Shown here: piece after piece, positions 24,147-32,928 of the stretch
Numbering within the stretch: the stretch's first letter is position 1
Layout: each line of letters starts with the position of its first letter
Origin: a virus
Reading direction: 5' to 3' (one strand)
IMG/VR virus record: IMGVR_UViG_3300020710_000327
Location: 1-33,158 of that record
DNA: 33,158 nt
Position numbers and translations under genes: made by a program
Notes under the pieces: model-generated
What the model saw: only the letters and a program-made list of their open reading frames with translations
Told to the model about the DNA's origin: nothing
The model's database searches: none

Positions 24147-26219
24147 TTATTTGTTTTTTAGTGCTGCTACCTGAGATTTAAGCTCTTGAATTTGATTATT
24201 AAGTTCTTTTATTGCACTAGTTAGCAGTGGTATAACTTGAATATAATCAACCGTAAGTTTAATGCCTGCTGGACTAGTAAATCCATCACTATCTGTAGTT
24301 TCTTCAAGTTCACTATCTGGAACATGACCAACCATATTACCAAATCCTGATTTGATTAAATCTTGTGCGATAAATCCAAATTTATCGCCATCATCGATAT
24401 GGTTTTTTATTTGATAATGGATAGGATTTATATTTGCAACAAACTGTAGACTATCAGCAGTATTGATTGTACCAATTATATTTTTAATACGAGCATCTGA
24501 ATAAGCATTAAATTCAGTAGCAATAATACGATCACTAGCATAAATGCTAATTGGTGCAGTATTTCCAGCATTATAACCAGTAATACTACCGTAGATTGCA
24601 GCTTGAGTAGGATTAGCTAACCAGTCATAAGCAGGCACTGCAACAGAAACATTTGCGCTCACAGTGATGGGATAGGTAGGATTACTTATAGATGAACCTA
24701 CACCTATTTTTCCACGTACAATATTGTTGATTGAAGAAGTAATGTTACCTGTTACCGAAAGAGTACTGCTGCTATATGTAAGCCCACTGCTTCCAGATAC
24801 AGCATTACTATTAGAATATATTGCAACCTGACCAGCGGCACCACCACCAGCAACACTACTGCCTGGAATTACTACATTGCCCCAACTTAAATTACCACTT
24901 CCATCCGTTGATAGATAGCTACCTGAACTTCCACCAGTAATTTGAATATAACTTACATTACCTAATATAAGTTTATTTGATGATGTAGGGTTAAATGTTA
25001 CTGTGCCAGAAGTAAATCCAGTAGTTCCACTTACTTGTAATCCTGTTAATATACCTACGCTAGTAATATTTGGTTGTGCAGCAGTAACAATGTTACCAAC
25101 CAGCAATGCACCATTATTACCAATTGTGCCAGCAGCAATAGTGGATGCATTTATAGCATTGACTGATAAAGTGCCACCAGTAATAACAAGATTTCCCACT
25201 GAAAGTAATCCAGTCATTGTATTAAGAGAACCATCCGTATTGATATTTCCAATAATACCAACACCCCCTCCTACTTGAAGTGCACCACTTGTTGTAGTAG
25301 TGCTTGAAGAATTACCGTTAATAAAAGCAGTAAAACCAGACGCAATTAAATTACCAGTTATTTGAACATCTGCATTTGCTAAAACATTCAAAGCAGAAGT
25401 TTGTGTACCATTAATATTAGCACGTAATCTAATTATACTATTACTTGCAGTATTATCTAAACGAAGTTCATTACTAGTTACATTTATACTAGTCTGATTA
25501 CTTGTACCAATATTGATACCACTGTTGTTTTGTACGCTCAAAACACCAATTGTGCTAGTATTTTGATCACTGCGCATAAAACTTGTTGCTTGAACGTATC
25601 CAAGAGCATCACTATTAGTTGCTGTACCAACAAAACGGTTATTGTTTACAAAAGATGTGCTAGCAATATTCATACCAGGTGAAATAGTAGAAAATCCAAT
25701 AATACCAGGTACTTGAGGAGTAAATGTTTGATCACTGCTTAATATTGCAAATCTAATATTAGAAATTTTGAAACTAACTACGCTATGATTAACTAAACTA
25801 GTGTCCGTAATAACTTCTGCAACAACTGCGCCAGTATTAATTGGTCCAACTACAACCCAACTTGTACCATTATATACGTCGAGTTGTTGATTAGCTGTAT
25901 CCCACCAAAAATCACCAATGTTTGGGCTAGTAGGTTGACTTACGCCGCTTGTGGCACTGCTAACATTTTTGAATGTGGTTCCATTGTAAATTTTTAATGA
26001 ACTAGTTGCACTATTATACCATAACTGTCCGCTTATAGGATTTGATGGGCTGCTACTATTAGAAAAATTTTCTAAAATATTCAAAAAATTTTGATCTAAG
26101 TATTGTCCATAACTTGGTGTATTTCTGCCTACCAATGCAATGCTAGTACTTGTGTCTACTGTACCTTCATTGATAACAATCGGGTTAGCTCCATTTGCAT
26201 GGGTAATCGTATACGACAT
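24147..26219 (-). CDS. Tail fibre with S74 intramolecular chaperone end (690 aa)
   Basis: The N-terminus (YTITHANGANPIVINEGTVD, NTPSYGQYLDQNFLNILENF, NPISGQLWYNS) is almost the same as that of the 615 aa fibre. A block with FKNVSSATSGVSQPTSPNIG, DFWWDTANQQLDVYN and GTSWVVVGP follows, then VPGIIGFSTISPGMNIA. The middle carries fibre repeats. The C-terminal 121 residues (570-690) are an endosialidase-type chaperone domain, peptidase S74. The self-cleavage serine candidate is S574 in AYSDARIKN. INPIHYQIK, FGFIAQDL and VDYIQVIPLLTSAIKELNNQ follow, with a closing coiled coil. The family trimerises fibres and then cuts itself off. A TATAAATA promoter ends 20 nt before the ATG, and ACAGGAG is the ribosome site. 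Confidence 0.9.
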   Translation of the reverse strand: MSYTITHANGANPIVINEGTVDTSTSIALVGRNTPSYGQYLDQNFLNILENFSNSSSPSNPISGQLWYNSATSSLKIYNGTTFKNVSSATSGVSQPTSPNIGDFWWDTANQQLDVYNGTSWVVVGPINTGAVVAEVITDTSLVNHSVVSFKISNIRFAILSSDQTFTPQVPGIIGFSTISPGMNIASTSFVNNNRFVGTATNSDALGYVQATSFMRSDQNTSTIGVLSVQNNSGINIGTSNQTSINVTSNELRLDNTASNSIIRLRANINGTQTSALNVLANADVQITGNLIASGFTAFINGNSSSTTTTSGALQVGGGVGIIGNINTDGSLNTMTGLLSVGNLVITGGTLSVNAINASTIAAGTIGNNGALLVGNIVTAAQPNITSVGILTGLQVSGTTGFTSGTVTFNPTSSNKLILGNVSYIQITGGSSGSYLSTDGSGNLSWGNVVIPGSSVAGGGAAGQVAIYSNSNAVSGSSGLTYSSSTLSVTGNITSSINNIVRGKIGVGSSISNPTYPITVSANVSVAVPAYDWLANPTQAAIYGSITGYNAGNTAPISIYASDRIIATEFNAYSDARIKNIIGTINTADSLQFVANINPIHYQIKNHIDDGDKFGFIAQDLIKSGFGNMVGHVPDSELEETTDSDGFTSPAGIKLTVDYIQVIPLLTSAIKELNNQIQELKSQVAALKNK

Positions 26220-26239
26220 AAAAGCGGCTCCTGTCCAAA

Positions 26240-26247
26240 TATTTATA
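26240..26247 (-). promoter_or_regulatory. Candidate late promoter of the 690 aa fibre gene
   Basis: The minus strand reads TATAAATA, an exact T4 late consensus, ending 20 nt before the ATG. The extended context TATAAATATTTGGA is identical to that of the 615 aa fibre gene, so the promoter was duplicated with the gene. Confidence 0.65.
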
Positions 26248-26283
26248 TTATATTAACAATAGACAAACGAACAAGAATCACTA

Positions 26284-26637
26284 TTATGTCCAAGTAATCT
26301 TTATACCACCTGTTCCACCATTGGTACCGCCACCACTACCTGAATTTCCAATAATATAAGAAAGAACGTTTCCGTAAGGTATTGCACCGCCTTTGTATGT
26401 TATTTTAACATAGGAACCTGCGCCACCACTGCCACCAGTTGCACTACCATAAGATGTACTTGCACTAACTCCGCCGCCGCCATAACCAACATTAGCATTG
26501 GTTGCGCTATTATTCTGTGCAGTAGAACCGTTGATGCCACTGTTACCATTTAAAAATACAAAGGAACTAGGGTTTGCAATACTAGGATTAGGATTTGCAT
26601 TTATTGTTCCGCCACTTCCGCCGCCACCATCTGACAT
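26284..26637 (-). CDS. Glycine-rich small adhesin-like protein (117 aa)
   Basis: Glycine runs at the start (SDGGGGSGG), middle (VGYGGGG) and end (GNSGSGGGTNGGTGG) surround short conserved strands (GGAGSYVKITYKGG, YGNVLSYIIGN), with the terminal GGIKITWT. The ending is the typical C-terminal edge of glycine-rich fibre domains. Glycine-rich loops of this kind form tip adhesins, as in gp38-type proteins of T-even phages. AAGGA precedes the ATG, and an in-frame TAA lies directly before it, so it is not a direct continuation of the 210 aa gene 23 nt upstream. Because the 210 aa protein stops before such an ending, the two could be halves of a once single adhesin. Confidence 0.65.
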   Translation of the reverse strand: MSDGGGGSGGTINANPNPSIANPSSFVFLNGNSGINGSTAQNNSATNANVGYGGGGVSASTSYGSATGGSGGAGSYVKITYKGGAIPYGNVLSYIIGNSGSGGGTNGGTGGIKITWT

Positions 26638-26660
26638 TTATCAGTTCCTTAATCAAATAC

Positions 26661-27293
26661 TCATACACCATATGAACCTTTGTATGTTGCATCACTGCCA
26701 TATGGACCAGGATTTCCTATCGTACCAGTTAATGTGCCTTCTGAATTTTGAACTACTTGTCCAACTACACTGCCACCATAAGAAACAGTAGTTATATATG
26801 AACCACCCGCCGCTTCCACTGAATAAGTATATTGTGCACCGTGTCCTCTAACAGTAGTATCGACAGGCGGTGGTGGAACAGGAATACTGCCAGCACCACC
26901 TCCACCGCCGCCGCCTGCAGTTACACCTAATACATTACTATCGCCACCATTTCCGCCTCCGCCGCCATTTCCACTGCCGCCACTGCCGCCACCACCCCAT
27001 ATTTCTATGGTAATAAAATTACGATATAGTGGAGCAACAGTGCTTCCACTACCAACAGTATTAGAGAAATAGGTTCCACTGCTAGCAGGATCGGTTGCAC
27101 GTTTACCACGAAAATCACTTATGTTTAAAGTGCTACTGCCAAACAACCCAGTTGTAAGATTGCCATCATAATACCATCTTACGCCATGATAGTTTGTTAG
27201 GTCTGTGCCCAAACCAAACTCTGTGTTGATTGCAGCTAAATCAAGAGGACCGCTAAAAGGTAGTGCACCGCCTGGTACGCCTGGTGTTGACAT
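26661..27293 (-). CDS. Glycine-rich virion protein (210 aa)
   Basis: The N-terminus LPFSGPLDLAAINTEFGLG, then STLNISDFRGKR, is a motif set found in virion proteins of aquatic T4-like phages. A strand FITIEIWGGGGSGG leads into two glycine-rich runs, one ending VTAGGGGGGGAGS, followed by proline-rich PVPPPPVD. The end is beta-rich without glycine runs (SYITTVSYGGSVVGQVVQNS) and stops at YKGSYGV. It begins only 2 nt after the stop of the 615 aa S74 fibre, so it is coupled to it, as gp38-type adhesins or assembly factors follow their fibre gene. Likely a fibre-tip or baseplate-associated protein; exact role not recognised. Confidence 0.65.
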   Translation of the reverse strand: MSTPGVPGGALPFSGPLDLAAINTEFGLGTDLTNYHGVRWYYDGNLTTGLFGSSTLNISDFRGKRATDPASSGTYFSNTVGSGSTVAPLYRNFITIEIWGGGGSGGSGNGGGGGNGGDSNVLGVTAGGGGGGGAGSIPVPPPPVDTTVRGHGAQYTYSVEAAGGSYITTVSYGGSVVGQVVQNSEGTLTGTIGNPGPYGSDATYKGSYGV

Positions 27294-27295
27294 AA

Positions 27296-29143
27296 TTAAC
27301 TACCTCGTGCTTTTAATGCCTCTATCTCAGCACTAAGTTCTTTTATTGCTTCAATCAGTAGAGGAACTAATTTTTCATAACGCACAGCTAGGTACCCATC
27401 ATCACGAGTTGTAACAACTTGTGGTAAAACTTTTTCAATTTCCTGTGCAATAACACCTACTTCAACAGCATTAGTTTTACTAGCATCAATATCTTTCGCT
27501 GTTTCATTCCAGTTATATGTTACACCATTAATTTGTTTGACTTTTTCCAAAGCATCTGTTATATTAACTATATTATTTTTTAAATTTTTATCTGATGAAT
27601 AAAATGCAGTAATATCACCTGTTGCAGTAATAGCACCACTTACAGCTAAAGTAGAACTAATATATGTTAACCCACCAGCAGGAGAAACACTAGATGAGGT
27701 TTGATAAAGTGCTACTTGTCCACTTGATCCACCATCGTTTACTGGACTAGAAGCAAGACTAGCCCAACTTAAATTACCACTGCCATCAGTGGATAGGTAT
27801 TGCCCACTACTACCACCTGTTAATTTTACATAAGAAATACTGCCTAAATTTAATGGATAACTGTTGGTTGGATTAAATGTTACTGTTCCACCACTAAGAT
27901 TGGTTGTTCCGGTTAAACTTGTTGAACCATTAACTTGTAATGCTGTTAATGTACCTACGTTTGTAATATTTGGTTGTGCTGCAGTAGATAAAGTTCCAGT
28001 AAGTACTGTTCCTGAATTACCAATTATAGCAGCATTAACATTAGATGCAATAAGGGTACTAAGAGAGAGTGCGCCACTTACAATAGCAAGACTTCCAACT
28101 GATACATTGCCACTAAATGTATTCTGTGCACCGCCTACATTTAATTGACCGCCAATACCAACACCACCAACTACTTGAAAAGCACCAGTGGTTGTACTAG
28201 TACTATCTGTAACACCATTAATAATGCCACTTTCATTGCTTGTTACTACATCCAAATTACCTAAAACAAATAGATTACCATTGACTCGCACATCAGCATT
28301 ACCAAGCACATCTAGTGCAGGTGTTACCGTGCCACCTATGTATGTTCGTAATCTAATTATTCCATTATTTTGAGAGTTATCAAGATGAAATTCATTACTT
28401 GATATATTAATTCTGCCTATACCAGTAGTTCCAACATTAATACCATCATTGTTTACAACACTCAAAATACCAGTTGTACTTGTATTTTGGTCACTACGCA
28501 TAAAGCTACTAGCATAAACACCACCAAGTGAATCACTGTTTGTAGAAGTACCAACGAAACGATTATTGCCTACCAAAGATGTATTTGCAATATTCATACC
28601 AGGAGAAATTGTACTATAACCTAGAATACCAGGTGCTTGTGGAGTAAATGTTTGGTCTTTGCTTAGTATTGCGTAACGAACACCGCCAATTTCAAAACTA
28701 ATTACGTTGTGTGTAATTGAACTTGTATCAGTTATTGTTTCAGCTACTACAGTACCTATACTTGTTGGACCAATTACTTTCCAACTTGAACCAGTATAAA
28801 CATTAAGTTGTTGGTTTGCAGTGTCCCACCAAAAATCACCTATTTGTGGATTAGTTGGTTGACTTACGCCACTGGTTGCATTACTAATATTTTTGAATAC
28901 ACTGCCTGTGTAAACTTTTAACAAACCAGTAGAACTATTATACCAAAGCTGACCGCTTATTGGGTTCACTGGTTGACTAACATTAGAAAAATTTTCTAAC
29001 ATATTAAGGAAATTTTGGTCAAGATATTGACCATAGCTTGGTGTATTTCTACCTACCAGTGTAATACTGGTTGTTGTATCTATTGTCCCATCGGCAATTA
29101 CGATTGGATTTGTTCCATTTGTATGGGTTATCGTATACGACAT
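27296..29143 (-). CDS. Tail fibre with S74 intramolecular chaperone end (615 aa)
   Basis: It is a paralogue of the 690 aa fibre. The same N-terminal 200 residues are present (YTITHTNGTNPIVIADGTID, NTPSYGQYLDQNFLNMLENF, APGILGYSTISPGMNIANTS). The middle has GTTGIGRINISSNEFHLDN, a STSTTTGAFQVVGGVGI linker and SGGSSGQYLSTDGSGNLSWA. The C-terminal 103 residues (513-615) are a textbook S74 chaperone. S517 in YSSDKNLKNNI is the cleavage candidate, followed by INGVTYNWNE, VGVIAQEIEKVLPQVV, LAVRYEKLVPLLIEAIKEL and a final helix. It is expected to trimerise the fibre and be released by autocleavage. A TATAAATA element ends 20 nt before the ATG, and AGGGA is the ribosome site. Confidence 0.92.
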   Translation of the reverse strand: MSYTITHTNGTNPIVIADGTIDTTTSITLVGRNTPSYGQYLDQNFLNMLENFSNVSQPVNPISGQLWYNSSTGLLKVYTGSVFKNISNATSGVSQPTNPQIGDFWWDTANQQLNVYTGSSWKVIGPTSIGTVVAETITDTSSITHNVISFEIGGVRYAILSKDQTFTPQAPGILGYSTISPGMNIANTSLVGNNRFVGTSTNSDSLGGVYASSFMRSDQNTSTTGILSVVNNDGINVGTTGIGRINISSNEFHLDNSQNNGIIRLRTYIGGTVTPALDVLGNADVRVNGNLFVLGNLDVVTSNESGIINGVTDSTSTTTGAFQVVGGVGIGGQLNVGGAQNTFSGNVSVGSLAIVSGALSLSTLIASNVNAAIIGNSGTVLTGTLSTAAQPNITNVGTLTALQVNGSTSLTGTTNLSGGTVTFNPTNSYPLNLGSISYVKLTGGSSGQYLSTDGSGNLSWASLASSPVNDGGSSGQVALYQTSSSVSPAGGLTYISSTLAVSGAITATGDITAFYSSDKNLKNNIVNITDALEKVKQINGVTYNWNETAKDIDASKTNAVEVGVIAQEIEKVLPQVVTTRDDGYLAVRYEKLVPLLIEAIKELSAEIEALKARGS

Positions 29144-29163
29144 AAATCTGGTCCCTATCCAAA

Positions 29164-29171
29164 TATTTATA
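29164..29171 (-). promoter_or_regulatory. Candidate late promoter of the 615 aa fibre gene
   Basis: The minus strand reads TATAAATA, ending 20 nt before the ATG. The context TATAAATATTTGGA is shared with the promoter at 26240-26247. Confidence 0.65.
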
Positions 29172-29189
29172 CAGTTATATAATTAGATA

Positions 29190-30905
29190 TTAAAGTGGAA
29201 TATATGTTGCACTTACTTTAATATTATTTGTGCTAGTAGTTGTTGCCCAGAGCGAAACATTGGAATTATATACATTTGCAGTAAGCGTAAACAACTGTGT
29301 ATTAGTGCTTGTAACACCATACGTAGTAACCACCGCATTTGTTCCATCATGAACCACCAATGCTTCGCTACTTTGAAAATAATTGCTGCCATAATTTGAT
29401 GCACTAATAATATACTTTGCTGTTCTATAAACAGCAGAACTGAATGAATCAATAACAGCAGTTGTAGAATTAACTGCAATATTTGGAACGGAAAACACAA
29501 GCGGAACACTGTATGTTATTTTTGTGCTATCAACTGTCATGGTTGTTAAACCATCATTGATAAACTTTGCAGTTGCAAGATTTCCAATTGAAGTCATAGA
29601 AATTGATGCATTGCCACTTGATAGATTTCCAACCGTTGTACTGGGAACGTACTGGCGAACTTCTATAATATCAGTAGATACTGGAGCTTCATTAAGAGTT
29701 AACACATTTCCACTTACGATATAGCTTGTAGTTGGTAATTGAATTACACCATTGATTGAAACTAACGTTCCACTTGTAGTATTATTTTGACTTAAATTAA
29801 AAATTGTTGTACTACCATCACCAGTAAACACATCGCTTACTACGTTTGTTGTGCCGCCTTCAATACCAACTGCTTCCCATTTGATACCAGTATAAACTTC
29901 CAAATATCCAACTGATGTATTCCAACGAACCATACCACTTGTTGGTGTAGGTGGATAATTGCTATTTGTTCCAACAGGGAGTAGAAGTGCAGTATTACTA
30001 TTAATTGCCACAATTCCACTACCAGTTGGATTTATGTTAATAGATGCATTACTGCCAAATGCACTTATACTAGTAGTGATTAAATTTGCATTTACATTAT
30101 AAGCACTAATATTTCCACTGTAGGTTGGCAAATATGCTGCAACATTGGCGTTGCTATAACTGCTAACACCACTTAGTTGACTGCCATCACCATAGAATCT
30201 ATATGCAGTAACATTTCCAACGGTAGACAAATTTCCAGTTGTAATATTTCCATTTACTGTCAACACATTGCTAACAATTAAATTAGCATTAGCATTAACA
30301 TTACTGTTAAATGTAACCGTGTTACTATATGAGGTTTGCAACGCAATATTTGCTAAACCAGTTGCACCAGTATATCTTGCTCCACTAACAAATATACTTT
30401 TACCAGTAAAAGATACTGCTAGACCGTTTGCATAATATGGCAAGTTTGTATCTGCAAAGTTTAAAACGCCACTGCTATAATCAAAATACCAGCTATCATT
30501 ATTACCGCTACCATCAGCAAATAACTGATAACCGCTTGTTTGAGGGTTAGTTGTTCCACTTTCTACAACATATACTTTTGCCTGATATGTAGAGCCAAAA
30601 CTTGGATCAATCCAGTTTGTTAAACCAGTTAGCCAAGTACGATTTGCAGTTGCGGTACTATCAACCGTTGCCTTAACCGTATCACTCAGTGCATCACTAT
30701 AAATTGTAATTACACTACTATTTGCACCAGGAATCGTTGACGGAATACTGCTACTTTGTTGCCAAATATAGTCACCACGAGTAATAAGTGGGCTTGGAAT
30801 ACTTTCGTTTGCAGGACTTTTTGCAGTAGCCGTATCGGTTTTAGATAGGGTATAACCAACCTTCTTAAAGAGATAATCTACTTTCTGTGTATCTGAAATA
30901 GCCAT
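29190..30905 (-). CDS. Virion structural protein with FTGDG domain (571 aa)
   Basis: The N-terminus ISDTQKVDYLFKKVGYTLSK, with SPLITRGDYIWQQSSSIPST, is a pattern known from virion proteins of cyanophage-like T4 relatives. Next come TWLTGLTNWIDPSFGSTYQA and LFADGSGNNDSWYFDYSSGV, then repeat-type segments (NGNITTGNLSTVGNVTAYRF). The C-terminal half carries NYPPTPTSGMVRWNTSVGYL, then the FTGDGSTTIFNLSQ domain with INGVIQLPTTSY and EAPVSTDIIEVRQYV. It ends with YRTAKYIISAS...VSATYIPL. The last two domains also end the 1965 aa fibre. The ATG overlaps the stop of the 663 aa gene as TAATG. The role within the baseplate or fibre is not recognised. Confidence 0.72.
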   Translation of the reverse strand: MAISDTQKVDYLFKKVGYTLSKTDTATAKSPANESIPSPLITRGDYIWQQSSSIPSTIPGANSSVITIYSDALSDTVKATVDSTATANRTWLTGLTNWIDPSFGSTYQAKVYVVESGTTNPQTSGYQLFADGSGNNDSWYFDYSSGVLNFADTNLPYYANGLAVSFTGKSIFVSGARYTGATGLANIALQTSYSNTVTFNSNVNANANLIVSNVLTVNGNITTGNLSTVGNVTAYRFYGDGSQLSGVSSYSNANVAAYLPTYSGNISAYNVNANLITTSISAFGSNASININPTGSGIVAINSNTALLLPVGTNSNYPPTPTSGMVRWNTSVGYLEVYTGIKWEAVGIEGGTTNVVSDVFTGDGSTTIFNLSQNNTTSGTLVSINGVIQLPTTSYIVSGNVLTLNEAPVSTDIIEVRQYVPSTTVGNLSSGNASISMTSIGNLATAKFINDGLTTMTVDSTKITYSVPLVFSVPNIAVNSTTAVIDSFSSAVYRTAKYIISASNYGSNYFQSSEALVVHDGTNAVVTTYGVTSTNTQLFTLTANVYNSNVSLWATTTSTNNIKVSATYIPL

Positions 30906-32896
30906 TAGTGTGACGCTGCTCCTATACTAAGAGCAGTTACGCTTTGACCACTTGTTAACTTAATACGAACATAAATTTCATTACCAGTACTGTTACTACT
31001 TGTTTCTGTACCAAATGTAGCAGTTACTGCCTTATTTGATACAGCACTGTTTAGCATTGCAGTTCCACCAGTACTTGCTCCATTGCTACCGTTGCCACCA
31101 GCACCCGTATTTGCGCCAGGTTTACCAGCGCCGCCATAAGCCGTGCTTAAATCTAACCAACCGTTTAAGGTGCTTGTGCTGTCCAATGAAGAACCAGGCA
31201 GTGCAACCCAAAGACCTGCAATAGTCCCACTGTACACAACGTCAAATTTACTCAATGCAGACTTAGCAAACTTAAATGTAAAGTATTGGCTAGAACCTTG
31301 TCCACTTAAATTAGGTCCAACTGGTTGATAACCTGTACTATAATTTGTTTGGTCAAATTTAAGAACAGCAGCAACGACTGTTGCATCATATGTATAAAAT
31401 GGTCCAGTTTGACTATTAAACGCCGCTTCACTTCCAGTATAGGCAGGAGTATCCGACGAACCAGGATTTGCAATACGAAATGTGCCTGGTGTACCACTAA
31501 TTGAATTTGTTAAATTAGTTTCTTCAATCTGTGTAGTAGTACCAGTCTTATATAAAACATTTACGCCTGGAAAAAATGTTTGTGAAGCACTGCTATAACT
31601 ATTATATGCCGTCAAACTTGGTCCAGTAGAACTACTATTGAAACCAGTTAGTCCACTCGCAGTAGTGGTAAAATATGCACTACCACTGCTTACATAAGAA
31701 TTACGTGCAAGCGGAGTTGTTACGCCCGCTTGTGTATAGGTCACACTGCTTGGTGTAGAAATTGCGCCACCTGCAGCACCAGTTATAAATGTATCACTGC
31801 TATAATAAGTATCACCGCTAAGTTTAGCAACGTTTGCTGCCAAACGCCACACACTACTACTATTAAGGTGCGGAACAGTAGAACTAAATGTTGCACTATT
31901 TGTTGTAAGTGCAATGCTGCTATTGCTCCATACGGGTGCACCTGGATTGTTAATATCATAATACCAACTTACAGCATTGGTATTTGCACCAGCCGTATCA
32001 GTTAGATAAACTTGATTCCACCCAGCAGCCGCATTACTTCCACTACCCTGTGCACTAAAGCTACTCCAAAATCCACCACTTCCACCACTTAGCACACTAT
32101 AATCTTGGTTTAGGGTAATAATAAGTTGACCATAGGTACCATTGTTATTGTTACCACTGGTCATTACACGATAACCAGTAGCAACACCATTTACAATAAC
32201 TTGAACGTTACCACTATCACCTGGTCCTTGGCGAGTAAAGGTATTGGTAGTCATGGTTGCTGCACGAATACCATTAGAGAAACTGGTGCCACCAGAAATA
32301 CTTAAATTGCCCCATCCACTATTATCAGTTTGTGTAAAGTTACACATACGACCTAGCGTAGATAACCCACTTAAACTTAATGCACCGCTATTTGGAAAAT
32401 TGCCAGGTGAAGGTGGAACTAGTTTACCCAATACTTGGTTAAGTTTTGCAATACCGTCTGTCACATAAGTTGTAGTTGTTAGTGTGACTGCATTACTTAC
32501 CAATTGTCCACTTGTATTTGAACCAAGCGGAATGTTATTGCCGATTAAATCTGTACCAATTGTGCTATCAACATATGCTTTTGTAGCTGCATCATTTGTA
32601 TAAATCGGTGTTGCAAGATTTCCAATGCGTTGATTGCTTACATCAATATTGCCAGCATAAGAATATAGGAACAAATTACCCGTCGTAGCAGCAACAGTGT
32701 TATTGTTTATAAAAACATTGCCTAGTGTAGTCGTGCCATTTACAGAAAAAGTATTGCCTGGTGTGTTGTTAAGGATACCAACACGACGATTATTGGTATC
32801 AAAATACATTAAATTGCCATCAACAATCAAATCTACGTTATAACGTAGAAGATTATCTTTGAGCATATTTCCGCCGATTTTACCGATTACAGCCAT
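30905..32896 (-). CDS. Virion structural protein (663 aa)
   Basis: The N-terminus VIGKIGGNMLKDNLLRYNVD, then LMYFDTNNRRVGILN and TNDAATKAYVDSTIG, is characteristic of structural proteins near the fibre genes in T4-like aquatic phages. The TPGNTFSVNGTTTLGNVFIN segment is of the fibre-repeat type. The centre has SGALSLSGLSTLGRMCNFTQ, SGNVQVIVNGVATGYRVMTS and a WYYDINNPGAPVWSNSS segment. The C-terminal part has FTFKFAKSALSKFDVVYSGT, LWVALPGSSLDSTSTLNGWL and ends in IYVRIKLTSGQSVTALSIG. Large relatives in other phages are simply called virion structural protein. It is 32 nt downstream of the truncated gene and coupled to the 571 aa gene. AAGGT lies before the ATG. Confidence 0.72.
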   Translation of the reverse strand: MAVIGKIGGNMLKDNLLRYNVDLIVDGNLMYFDTNNRRVGILNNTPGNTFSVNGTTTLGNVFINNNTVAATTGNLFLYSYAGNIDVSNQRIGNLATPIYTNDAATKAYVDSTIGTDLIGNNIPLGSNTSGQLVSNAVTLTTTTYVTDGIAKLNQVLGKLVPPSPGNFPNSGALSLSGLSTLGRMCNFTQTDNSGWGNLSISGGTSFSNGIRAATMTTNTFTRQGPGDSGNVQVIVNGVATGYRVMTSGNNNNGTYGQLIITLNQDYSVLSGGSGGFWSSFSAQGSGSNAAAGWNQVYLTDTAGANTNAVSWYYDINNPGAPVWSNSSIALTTNSATFSSTVPHLNSSSVWRLAANVAKLSGDTYYSSDTFITGAAGGAISTPSSVTYTQAGVTTPLARNSYVSSGSAYFTTTASGLTGFNSSSTGPSLTAYNSYSSASQTFFPGVNVLYKTGTTTQIEETNLTNSISGTPGTFRIANPGSSDTPAYTGSEAAFNSQTGPFYTYDATVVAAVLKFDQTNYSTGYQPVGPNLSGQGSSQYFTFKFAKSALSKFDVVYSGTIAGLWVALPGSSLDSTSTLNGWLDLSTAYGGAGKPGANTGAGGNGSNGASTGGTAMLNSAVSNKAVTATFGTETSSNSTGNEIYVRIKLTSGQSVTALSIGAASH

Positions 32897-32914
32897 CTAT
32901 GATACCTTATTAGA

Positions 32915-32922
32915 TATTTAGG
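32915..32922 (-). promoter_or_regulatory. Weak candidate late promoter of the 663 aa gene
   Basis: The minus strand reads CCTAAATA, with two mismatches to TATAAATA, ending 18 nt before the ATG. The match is poorer, but the spacing equals that of the other elements. Confidence 0.35.
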
Positions 32923-32928
32923 TATAAC

